Shown here: in pieces, positions 1-5,490 of the stretch | Layout of the letters: each line of letters starts with the position of its first letter | Numbering within the stretch: the stretch's first letter is position 1 | Source of the DNA: Clostridia bacterium | GTDB taxonomy: Bacteria; Bacillota_A; Clostridia; Oscillospirales; SIG627 | NCBI GenBank assembly: GCA_017508505.1 | Contig: JAFVYT010000189.1 | Location: forward strand, 1-6,609 | Length of the DNA: 6,609 nt | Direction: 5' to 3' | Position numbers and translations under genes: made by a program | Notes under the pieces: model-generated | Database searches by the model: none | What the model saw: the letters and a program-made list of their open reading frames with translations, nothing else | Told to the model about the DNA's origin: nothing

Positions 1-122
1 ATGTAACAACGGTCGGCTTGAACGAAGCAACGATAAAGAAATATATCCAAGACCAAGAGAAAGCAGATATAGCTTTAGATAAGTTAAGCGTAAGAGAATA
101 CGAAGATCCCTTTGCCAAATAA
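1..122 (+). CDS. tnpA: IS200/IS605-family transposase TnpA, C-terminal end (gene enters from the left edge)
   Basis: The frame starting at base 3 reads through 39 codons to a TAA at 120-122, with no start inside the window. The peptide contains VGLNEATIKKYIQDQ and ends LSVREYEDPFAK, which I recognise as the C-terminus of HUH/Y1 single-strand transposases of the IS200 type. In this family the tyrosine of the KKYIQDQ segment is the nucleophile that attaches covalently to the cut DNA strand, and the glutamine four residues later helps hold the metal; both are present, so this end of the enzyme looks intact. The HUH motif lies upstream, outside the window. No tnpB follows before the probable right end, which points to a tnpA-only IS200 layout rather than IS605. 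Whether the element is complete cannot be judged here. Confidence 0.85.
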   Translation, partial: VTTVGLNEATIKKYIQDQEKADIALDKLSVREYEDPFAK

Positions 123-260
123 ACCCCTTTAGGGGTGGCCAAAGTGGCAAAGACTCTAAGGCTTGAACAAAGTGAAAGCCCGCGCCTTTAGACGCGGGTC
201 AGTCCTATGGGCTTTTAGCCCTTGTGCAAACCACCCGTTTGACGGGTGGTTATGATTCGG
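123..260 (+). mobile_element. Right-end region of the IS200-like element, a run of stem-loops
   Basis: No coding sequence is seen between the tnpA stop and the far end of the minus-strand gene at 294. The stretch is full of short hairpins: ACCCC/GGGGT (123-136, loop TTTA), GCCA/TGGC (138-148), CCCGCG/CGCGGG (179-198, loop TTTA, one mismatch), GGGCT/AGCCC (209-221, loop TTT), and a strong 10-bp stem at 229-251 with a TTG loop. IS200/IS605 elements have subterminal hairpins at both ends that TnpA binds, with cleavage on the 3' side of the right hairpin, so 229-251 is the best candidate for that hairpin and the element probably stops within roughly ten bases of it. The exact boundary is inferred; an empty-site comparison would fix it. 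Confidence 0.65.
229..251 (+). repeat. Probable right-end hairpin of the IS200-like element
   Basis: Arms AACCACCCGT and ACGGGTGGTT pair perfectly over 10 bp around a TTG loop. It is the strongest hairpin in the left part of the window and lies 106 bases past the tnpA stop, where the transposase-binding right-end hairpin is expected. Read on the minus strand it could also act as a weak terminator for the NERD-protein transcript, although no long T tract follows it. Confidence 0.6.
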
Positions 261-262
261 CT

Positions 263-278
263 ACGACGACGTCGTCGT
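263..278. repeat. 16-bp perfect palindrome between the IS end and the NERD-protein gene
   Basis: ACGACGACGTCGTCGT is fully self-complementary with no loop. It lies just outside the likely IS right end and 15 bases beyond the stop codon of the minus-strand gene. It could be a protein-binding site, part of the host sequence the IS inserted beside, or a chance product of an ACG repeat. No function is assigned. Confidence 0.5.
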
Positions 279-293
279 CAAGGTACAGAAGCT

Positions 294-1004
294 TCATAAA
301 AGATTTTTCTTTCCCTCCAAATGGCGCAGTGTTTTTTCGTGTTTCTTTTTTTGCTTGAAGTCGCGGACGCGGTTCTTGCGGATAAAGTCGGCCAGCTCTT
401 CCATCTCCTTGCGGCTCAAGTATCTCTGCCCGGGCTTTGCGGTGATGGGGCGTCTTCGGCTTCGGGTGTCACCGCCGCTTTTCACGTACGGGCCCAGCTC
501 CTCCAATCGAACGACCCCTCGGGGCCAAGGGGAAAGCGAAACCTTCTTCGAGGTGAAGACCACCACGCCCTGCACCTCGGGACGAAAGCGGGCGCGGCGC
601 CTCTTTAACAGCCATATCAGCGCGTTCCGATGTGCCTCGTTCTGAAGGAGCGGAGAGTGAAAGCGAACCACCTTTTCTCCGTAGAACTGCACCCAATTTC
701 GTTTTTCCGTGCGGATGGTGCCGTTGTGACTTTTGGTTTCGATGATAAAGACACCCCACTTGCACAGAAGGATGTGATCGATCTGGGTGACGGAGCGTGC
801 AGTGCGCAGAAAAATATCGTCCAGAAGGATTGCGCCGGGGAACTCACGGGCGACGTATTCCTTCACTCGCTCTTCCGCGCGGTCCCCGTAATGACGGATT
901 TTGCCGTAGCGGAATTCTCTTCTTAAATGGAAAAACAGAAGAAAAAGCAGTGCCAGAGCATCCACGGAAAGGAAGATGAGCAGTGCGGTAATCAGTCCGT
1001 CCAT
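294..1004 (-). CDS. Membrane-anchored NERD-domain (nuclease-related) protein
   Basis: The 236-residue protein begins with one hydrophobic segment (about residues 4-26) followed by a basic stretch HLRREFRYGK, so it is probably an N-terminally anchored membrane protein with a cytoplasmic body. Residues 40-150 fit the NERD domain: GDRAEERVKEY (40-50), QIDHILL (74-80), the ETK signature (89-91) and SPLLQNEAHR (117-126). NERD folds relate to restriction-endonuclease-like nucleases and the conserved Asp, Glu and Lys are present at D76, E89 and K91, so the core could be catalytic, though activity is shown for few members. The C-terminal 60 residues are rich in Lys and Arg and may bind nucleic acid. 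The ATG shares its A with the TAA stop of murC (TAATG), so it is co-transcribed and probably translationally coupled. Its cellular role is unknown. Confidence 0.8.
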   Translation of the reverse strand: MDGLITALLIFLSVDALALLFLLFFHLRREFRYGKIRHYGDRAEERVKEYVAREFPGAILLDDIFLRTARSVTQIDHILLCKWGVFIIETKSHNGTIRTEKRNWVQFYGEKVVRFHSPLLQNEAHRNALIWLLKRRRARFRPEVQGVVVFTSKKVSLSPWPRGVVRLEELGPYVKSGGDTRSRRRPITAKPGQRYLSRKEMEELADFIRKNRVRDFKQKKKHEKTLRHLEGKKNLL

Positions 1005-2389
1005 TACGCCTTCCCCGAATCGGTCAAGAGGCGCTCGGTCAGATGAACGATATCACCCGCTCCCATCACGAAAAGCACGCCCTCGCCCGTTTCGGCGCGC
1101 AGGGCTTTTGCGATGGCGTCAAAATCTCCGAGGTATTCACCGTTTCGGCTTGCCTCGGCCAGGTGCTTGGCATCGATCCCCTCGATGGGAGCTTCTCTTG
1201 CAGGGTAAATGTCGGCAAAAACGACCCGATCTGCGAGGTCAAGGGAGGAGAGAAAATCGTCCCAATAGGCACGGGTTCGGGTAAAGGTGTGAGACTGAAA
1301 GACCACGGTGATCCTGTCGTATCCCATTTTTCTTGCAGAGGAGAGGGTCGCACGGATCTCATCGGGATGGTGTGCGTAATCGTCAAAGACCTCCATATTC
1401 CCGCACCGTCCGCGGTACTCAAAGCGGCGCTTGACTCCGCGAAAGGCCGAGAGGCCCTCCTCCACCGCCTTGCCCGACACCCCGGATAAATAAGCGGCGC
1501 TTGCCACGGCGAGAGCGTTTTGCACGTTATGCTCCCCGGGAACGGAAAGCCGTGCGTGGGCGTAAAGACCCTCCTTGGTCATCACGTCAAAGGAGTAAAA
1601 GCCCCTTTCCTCCTTTAGGCTTTCGCACCAAAGGTCGGCCTTCTTCCTTTGAGAAAAAAGAAAGACGGGGCTTTTGGTGCGCTCTGCCACAAGGCAGGCA
1701 CCGGGGTTATCTGCGGCGCAGATCGCATGGCCGTGCACGGCGATGTCAGCCCAGGCTACAAAGGAGTCGATGACGTCCCCGTAGGTGGGGAAAAAGTCCG
1801 CGTGGTCGTGCTCCGCATTGAGTACCAGCGCAAGACGCGGATAAAAGGAGTGAAAGGAATTCTGGTATTCGCAGGCCTCGAAGAGAAAATCTCTCTCGTT
1901 TTCCCCGAGGCGGTAGGTAGAGTCCAGCGCAGGCAGAACCGCCCCCACCATCACCGTGGGGTCTCGCCCTTCCGCCAGAAACACCGAGGCCAGCATCCCC
2001 GTGGTGGTGCTCTTCCCGTGGGTGCCCGCCACGCCGATGGGATTTTCAAAGCCCTTCATCATCAGCCCCAAAAACTCTCCTCGGGTCATTTCGGGGATCT
2101 TCTTTTCTCTCGGATAGGAGAGAACGGGATCCTCCGGGCGGATGGCGCCGGTGTACACGATCAATTCCACCCCCTCGTAGTCCTCGGGAGCAAAGCGGTC
2201 GGAGACGGGGATCCCTGCCTTTTCCAGCTTGTCCGTGACCTCGCTGAGGGTCAGGTCATACCCGGAAACCTCGCATCCGCGTCCCTTGGCCCAAAAAGCA
2301 AGGGAGGACATACTGACTCCTCCGATCCCCAGAAAGCGGATTTTCGGCTTTTTGTTTAAAAAAGATAAAAAAAGTTCTAAATTCATCAT
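1004..2389 (-). CDS. murC: UDP-N-acetylmuramate--L-alanine ligase
   Basis: MurC adds L-alanine to UDP-N-acetylmuramic acid with ATP, the first peptide step of peptidoglycan precursor synthesis in the cytoplasm. The 461-residue length is typical of the family. The N-terminal UDP-binding domain carries FLGIGGVSMSSLA (19-31). The central ATPase domain has the P-loop AGTHGKSTTTG (121-131), the acidic EACEYQ (171-176) and NAEHDHADFF (191-200). The C-terminal domain begins after GEHNVQNALA (286-295) and holds FDDYAHHP (335-342) and FQSHTFTRTRAY (364-375). AGGTG at 2400-2396 lies 6 bases upstream of the chosen ATG; a second ATG follows immediately (2386) and is possible. It is the first gene of a minus-strand pair with the NERD protein and is divergent from spoVG. 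No disruption is visible. Confidence 0.97.
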   Translation of the reverse strand: MMNLELFLSFLNKKPKIRFLGIGGVSMSSLAFWAKGRGCEVSGYDLTLSEVTDKLEKAGIPVSDRFAPEDYEGVELIVYTGAIRPEDPVLSYPREKKIPEMTRGEFLGLMMKGFENPIGVAGTHGKSTTTGMLASVFLAEGRDPTVMVGAVLPALDSTYRLGENERDFLFEACEYQNSFHSFYPRLALVLNAEHDHADFFPTYGDVIDSFVAWADIAVHGHAICAADNPGACLVAERTKSPVFLFSQRKKADLWCESLKEERGFYSFDVMTKEGLYAHARLSVPGEHNVQNALAVASAAYLSGVSGKAVEEGLSAFRGVKRRFEYRGRCGNMEVFDDYAHHPDEIRATLSSARKMGYDRITVVFQSHTFTRTRAYWDDFLSSLDLADRVVFADIYPAREAPIEGIDAKHLAEASRNGEYLGDFDAIAKALRAETGEGVLFVMGAGDIVHLTERLLTDSGKA

Positions 2390-2419
2390 TCAATTCACCT
2401 AAAATTCATATTGGCCCAC

Positions 2420-2425
2420 TATAAT
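2420..2425 (+). promoter_or_regulatory. Candidate -10 box in the murC/spoVG divergent region
   Basis: TATAAT lies 44 bases upstream of the spoVG start. No good -35 box sits 16-18 bases before it (the best, TTCACC, is 20 away), so strength is uncertain. On the opposite strand the same bases give TATTAT, with TTGATA 19 bases upstream of it, which could serve murC. A 7-base direct repeat TATCAAA occurs at 2434-2440 and 2446-2452. No sigma-H pattern, which drives spoVG in Bacillus, was recognised. Confidence 0.4.
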
Positions 2426-2468
2426 AAGCGTGCTATCAAAGAAAGTATCAAAAAAAGGAGAGAAGAGC

Positions 2469-2750
2469 ATGAAGATTACCGATGTGAAAATCAGAAAAAC
2501 CTTTACCGAAGGGCCGATGCTCGCTGTAGCAAGCCTGACTCTTGATGATATGTTCGTGGTTCATGACGTGAAGGTGATCTTTGCCAACGACCGCCACTTC
2601 ATTGTGATGCCCAGCCGCAAAAACGCCGACGGCACCTATCGCGACATTGCCCATCCCATTACGGCGCAGTTTCGTTCAGAGGTGGAGGAGGCCGTTTTGG
2701 AGGCCTACCGCAAGGCTCTGGAGGAAGCAGAAGCTTCCGCCGAGGTCTGA
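2469..2750 (+). CDS. spoVG: SpoVG, small RNA/DNA-binding regulatory protein
   Basis: The 93-residue protein matches SpoVG along its length: MKITDVKIRK at the start, ASLTLDDMFVVHDVKVI (21-37), FIVMPSRKNADGTYRDIAHPI (44-64), and a helical, Glu-rich C-terminus. SpoVG proteins bind RNA and DNA and tune sporulation, cell division, capsule or metabolism depending on the species. The frame stays open upstream to an ATG at 2430, but AAGGAG at 2455-2460 stands 8 bases before the ATG at 2469 and the family N-terminus begins there, so the later start is chosen. The gene stands alone, divergent from murC and closed by a hairpin terminator. Confidence 0.95.
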   Translation: MKITDVKIRKTFTEGPMLAVASLTLDDMFVVHDVKVIFANDRHFIVMPSRKNADGTYRDIAHPITAQFRSEVEEAVLEAYRKALEEAEASAEV

Positions 2751-2785
2751 TTTACTCCATTATAGCGAATGTGTAAGAAATTTGC

Positions 2786-2828
2786 AACACTTCCCGCAAA
2801 ATCCTGCGGGAAGCGTTCTTTTCTTACG
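2786..2828 (+). terminator. Rho-independent terminator of spoVG
   Basis: Arms CTTCCCGCA (2790-2798) and TGCGGGAAG (2805-2813) pair perfectly around a six-base loop. After one mismatch the stem extends by AAC/GTT, and it is followed by the T-rich run TTCTTTTCTT. It lies 40 bases after the spoVG stop. Confidence 0.85.
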
Positions 2829-2834
2829 GGCTCA

Positions 2835-2863
2835 TTGACGAAACAACTCTTTTTTTGTATAAT
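2835..2863 (+). promoter_or_regulatory. Sigma-A-type promoter for the 326-residue membrane protein
   Basis: TTGACG (2835-2840) and TATAAT (2858-2863) are separated by exactly 17 bases, five of six and six of six matches to consensus. The -10 box is directly preceded by TG. The gene starts 35 bases downstream. With the terminators at 2786-2828 and 3887-3920 this makes a single-gene transcription unit. Confidence 0.85.
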
Positions 2864-2897
2864 CGGGGTAACATCTTTTGAATGAGGTTTTTTCTCT

Positions 2898-3878
2898 ATG
2901 AACGATTTCAGATCCGCCGTAGCGCGGCTTTTTCAGAAGAAGACCTATCTTCGGGTTCTTTTGGCTACGCTGATTCTGACCTTGGGGGTCTATTTTGCCT
3001 TCCCGCCCTTCGGGATCACGGCGTGCTTTCCCATTCCCTTTTTCTGCGGGGCGCTGTCCTTTCTTGTGTTCGACCGTATTGCCTTTGCCGCGGTGGCGGG
3101 GCCGATCGCCTTTTTCTACGGAATGATGATGGGATACCCCTCGCCGCTTCTTTTTGCGGCGGCGCTCCTCGGTGCAGGCCTTTGCGGTGCTGTTTTCGGA
3201 AAGGCTGTTTTTTTCCTTCGGGAGAAAAAAGGAGGATCGAGAGCGCTTTGGGGGCTGATCCCCGCTCTTGTCATCGGGCTCTGCATCCCGCTTCTTTTCG
3301 CGGGGGATCCCTTCCGCTATGCCTCTCAGAGGGCAAGGGTGGAGGAGTATCTGGAAAGCATCTACCCCGAGCAGCATTTTGACAAGGTGCAGCTCTTTTA
3401 CGATCCGACCCTGACCGCATACCGTGCCTCGGTGCACTATTCCTCGGGAGAGGGAGAATTGGAGTCGGAGCTGATTTTTGCCGAGGACGTGCTGGACGGC
3501 TATTACGAGGACTACGCCGAGTTCGTCCTGCTCAAATCCAAGACCGATCTCATCGAGGCCTTTCGCGCCTCGGACGTCTCCTGCATTGTGGAGGGAGTCG
3601 GTCTTGCGGTAGCGGAGGACGAGCCGATCCCCGGCTCCTACGGCACCCTTTCCGACGAGGCCGTTGCCCTGACGAGCTTTTCGGTCACCCTGCGAGAGGA
3701 GACCGTCAGTCGTGAGGAATTTGAGACTGCCTGCCGCGAGGCTCTTTTTGCCCTGAAGCGCGGGAGCGTGGAGTACGGTCGCATCACCTTTTACGGCCTG
3801 GAGCGAGGGATGACGGTATATTCCCTCGAGGTATCCTATGACACAGACCCCGAAAGCATTTCTTCCCTGATCCGCTGA
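2898..3878 (+). CDS. Membrane protein of unknown function with a C-terminal soluble domain
   Basis: I do not recognise this 326-residue protein. After a short basic N-terminus, about five hydrophobic segments are visible (near residues 19-36, 40-58, 61-80, 83-106 and 117-135). From about residue 140 to the end it is soluble and acidic, with YLESIYPEQHFDKVQLFYDP (151-170) and, later, FSVTLREETVSREEFETACR (261-280) and YGRITFYGLERGMTVYSLEV (293-312). The alternation of short helices and beta-like strands suggests one or two small alpha/beta modules; with five membrane spans and an inside N-terminus they would face outward, which is inferred. GAGG at 2884-2887 is 10 bases before the ATG, a slightly long spacing. 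The gene has its own promoter and terminator and no obvious partner. Confidence 0.75.
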   Translation: MNDFRSAVARLFQKKTYLRVLLATLILTLGVYFAFPPFGITACFPIPFFCGALSFLVFDRIAFAAVAGPIAFFYGMMMGYPSPLLFAAALLGAGLCGAVFGKAVFFLREKKGGSRALWGLIPALVIGLCIPLLFAGDPFRYASQRARVEEYLESIYPEQHFDKVQLFYDPTLTAYRASVHYSSGEGELESELIFAEDVLDGYYEDYAEFVLLKSKTDLIEAFRASDVSCIVEGVGLAVAEDEPIPGSYGTLSDEAVALTSFSVTLREETVSREEFETACREALFALKRGSVEYGRITFYGLERGMTVYSLEVSYDTDPESISSLIR

Positions 3879-3886
3879 CGCATCCG

Positions 3887-3920
3887 AAAAAGGCCTTTGA
3901 TCAAAAAGGTCTTTTTTCTT
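3887..3920 (+). terminator. Rho-independent terminator after the 326-residue membrane protein
   Basis: Arm AAAAAGGCCTTT (3887-3898) pairs with AAAGGTCTTTTT (3905-3916), with one G-T wobble, around the loop GATCAA. A T-rich run follows to 3920. It begins 9 bases after the stop codon. The A-rich and T-rich flanks make the stem nearly symmetric, so it might also work on the minus strand. Confidence 0.8.
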
Positions 3921-3959
3921 TTCTCCTTTTCATAGAATGAGAAAAAAAGGAGGATGAGA

Positions 3960-4586
3960 ATGCGTTTTTCCCGAAAGCTGTTTTCCAAACGAATGCTCCG
4001 CCGCTACGGGCGGTATCACCTGTTTTTTTATCTTGCCCTGCTTTTGTTTCTTGCTACCCTCGTTTCGGGGTGGATCCTTTGGGAGAGAAATCTATTCTCC
4101 GTGGAGCTTTCCGGGGTGGACGGGAATCGGCTCTTTGCCTCCGTCTTTTCCCGCGAGGTGACGTTTTATCTTTTGTGCTTCCTTTGCGGGGTCACCCTAT
4201 ACGCTCCCGCTTTTCTTGTGGTTTCCTCCTTGATACGGGGCTTGTCCGCGGGGGCGATTCTGGCAGGTCTTTTCACCGCAGTCGGATTCGGAGGTCTCGG
4301 AGTCTTTTTTCTTACCCTGCTGCAGCTTTTGTTTTCTGCACTCCTGTTTTTTACTTATTCCGCCTTTTGCACCTCGGTCTCCCTTCGTCTTTTCACAGAC
4401 CGTCCTCTTTCCCCGAAAAGGGAGGAGGAGAGGATGTTCGGCGGCAGTCTTTTTTCCTCGGAGTATTTTCAAAACACGGTCAACCTCCGCTTCCTTTCGA
4501 TGTATCTGCTTTTGTTTTTGGCAGCGCTTCTTTTGGCGGCGCTGACGGCGTTCTCTTATTCCTTTTTACGGGGGCTCTTTTCCTGA
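3960..4586 (+). CDS. spoIIM: SpoIIM-like (DUF95) sporulation membrane protein
   Basis: The 208-residue protein starts with a strongly basic segment (RFSRKLFSKRMLRRYGRYH) and then has about five hydrophobic spans (near 21-40, 67-90, 96-114, 117-136 and 178-201). The central block, a hydrophobic span, then LIRGLSAGAILAG (91-103), then GLGVFFLTLLQ (112-122) and SLRLF (141-145), fits the SpoIIM/DUF95 pattern. In sporulating Bacillota SpoIIM holds SpoIIP and SpoIID at the septum during engulfment. Similarity is in pattern more than in identical residues, so the call leans partly on the neighbouring XerD homologue; B. subtilis also has spoIIM near xerD/ripX. An in-frame ATG at 3954 abuts the AAGGAGG (3947-3953) with no spacing, whereas the ATG at 3960 has the normal 6 bases and is chosen. 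Confidence 0.62.
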   Translation: MRFSRKLFSKRMLRRYGRYHLFFYLALLLFLATLVSGWILWERNLFSVELSGVDGNRLFASVFSREVTFYLLCFLCGVTLYAPAFLVVSSLIRGLSAGAILAGLFTAVGFGGLGVFFLTLLQLLFSALLFFTYSAFCTSVSLRLFTDRPLSPKREEERMFGGSLFSSEYFQNTVNLRFLSMYLLLFLAALLLAALTAFSYSFLRGLFS

Positions 4587-4627
4587 GGGAGGCTTTTTTC
4601 TTTTTTGTAAACAATGGGGAAAATTTC

Positions 4628-4656
4628 TTGTAAAGCAACGGAATTTATTGTAAAAT
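4628..4656 (+). promoter_or_regulatory. Sigma-A-type promoter for the XerD-like gene
   Basis: TTGTAA (4628-4633) and TAAAAT (4651-4656) are separated by 17 bases and lie 29 bases before the ATG. The heptamer TTGTAAA occurs three times here (4605, 4628, 4648), the last two overlapping the -35 and -10 boxes. No clear terminator was found between the SpoIIM-like gene and this promoter, only T-rich sequence at 4594-4606, so read-through from upstream is possible. Confidence 0.7.
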
Positions 4657-4684
4657 AAAAGAACCGAGAGAAAGGAGACGCAGA

Positions 4685-5488
4685 ATGGAAGCCTTTTTGA
4701 AGCATCTGGCCCAAACGAAAAAGAGCGCGACCCTCGCCTCCTACCGTAGAGATTTGGAGCGGATGCGGGCGCATTTTGCTCCTCGTGCCCTTTGGGAGGT
4801 GGATGAGGAGAGCCTTCGGGGGTATTTTGCTTCTCTTTCTCACCGTCTCGCCCCCAATTCCTTTTCTCGCGCCCTTTGCGTGGCGCGACGGTATTACCGC
4901 TTTTTGGAGGAGGAGGGACGGATTGCCTCCTCTCCCGTCTCTGCGTTTCGTGCCACTCTTTTTCGGACAAAGGAGCCTTCCCTTTTGACCGACGAGGAGA
5001 TGGATCTGCTGCTTTCTGCACCCGCTCACGGGATCCGAGGAAAGCGAGACGCGGCGATGATTGCCCTTTTGTGCGAAACGGGGATGCAGGCCTCGGAGCT
5101 TGTGGGGATGGATCGGACGGATCTTTGTCCCTTGCGCTCCTCGGTTCTTTGCGGCCTCGGGGAAAGGCGACGGGAAATCCCCGTTTCCTCCGAGACCATG
5201 GCTTTGCTGGAAACCAGCCTTGCCCTTTCCACCCTTCAATATCCCGATTCCGAGGCGCTTTTCCACGGCAAAACGGGAAAGAGGATGACCCGTCAGGGCT
5301 TTTGGAAAAATCTGAAGGAGCGGGCGATCCGTCTTGGGATCTACCCTTGTACGCCTCAGCTTCTCCGTCTTTCCTTTGCACGGCGCTGTCTTTACGACGG
5401 CAAAAAGAGGGCAGAGGTCAGGACGCTTTTGGGAAATCGGAGCGATGCGCTCCTGAGGGAATATGAAAAACAGAAAAAAGGAATTTAG
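4685..5488 (+). CDS. XerD-type tyrosine recombinase homologue lacking most catalytic residues
   Basis: The 267-residue protein has a SAM-like N-terminal core-binding domain (about 1-90) and a C-terminal catalytic fold (about 100-265) that aligns with XerD, for example ETGMQASELVGM, MTRQGFWKNL and LRLSFARRCL. XerC/XerD resolve chromosome dimers at dif using Arg-Lys-His-Arg-His-Tyr. Here the first Arg is Gln135, the strand-turn Lys region reads GLGER (Leu158), the His of HxxR is Gln225, and the His of LLGH is Asn251; only Arg228 and Tyr260 remain. Spacing between the aligned C-terminal positions (225, 228, 251, 260) equals that in E. coli XerD (244, 247, 270, 279), so the alignment is firm. It is about 30 residues shorter than E. 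coli XerD. Cleavage activity is unlikely; a DNA-binding or partner role is inferred. AAAGGAG at 4671-4677 is 7 bases from the ATG. Context with the SpoIIM-like gene suggests a positional xerD. Confidence 0.85.
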   Translation: MEAFLKHLAQTKKSATLASYRRDLERMRAHFAPRALWEVDEESLRGYFASLSHRLAPNSFSRALCVARRYYRFLEEEGRIASSPVSAFRATLFRTKEPSLLTDEEMDLLLSAPAHGIRGKRDAAMIALLCETGMQASELVGMDRTDLCPLRSSVLCGLGERRREIPVSSETMALLETSLALSTLQYPDSEALFHGKTGKRMTRQGFWKNLKERAIRLGIYPCTPQLLRLSFARRCLYDGKKRAEVRTLLGNRSDALLREYEKQKKGI

Positions 5489-5490
5489 GA

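Noticed and set aside
256..300. Remnant of a plus-strand gene reading YDDVVVKVQKLHK
   Set aside because: The frame runs back to a stop at 253-255 and forward into antisense of the NERD gene with no protein-like pattern; the look comes from the ACG/GTC palindrome.
1649..2359. Long open frame (236 codons) on the plus strand inside murC
   Set aside because: It is antisense to a fully conserved murC, has no recognisable domain, and its composition (many Arg, His, Gly) is typical of a mirror frame in GC-rich coding DNA.
2430..2468. N-terminal extension of SpoVG from the ATG at 2430
   Set aside because: The extension is Lys/Ser-rich, overlaps the ribosome binding site of the 2469 start, and is not part of the family.
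4556..5381. Two long minus-strand open frames opposite the XerD-like gene
   Set aside because: Both are rich in Arg, Lys, Pro, Ser and Gly with no domain pattern and lie opposite a gene with clear homology, promoter and ribosome binding site.
4685..5488. Phage or island integrase with attachment sites
   Set aside because: The alignment is to XerD, the neighbour is SpoIIM-like as in B. subtilis, catalytic residues are missing, and no tRNA or flanking direct repeats are visible.
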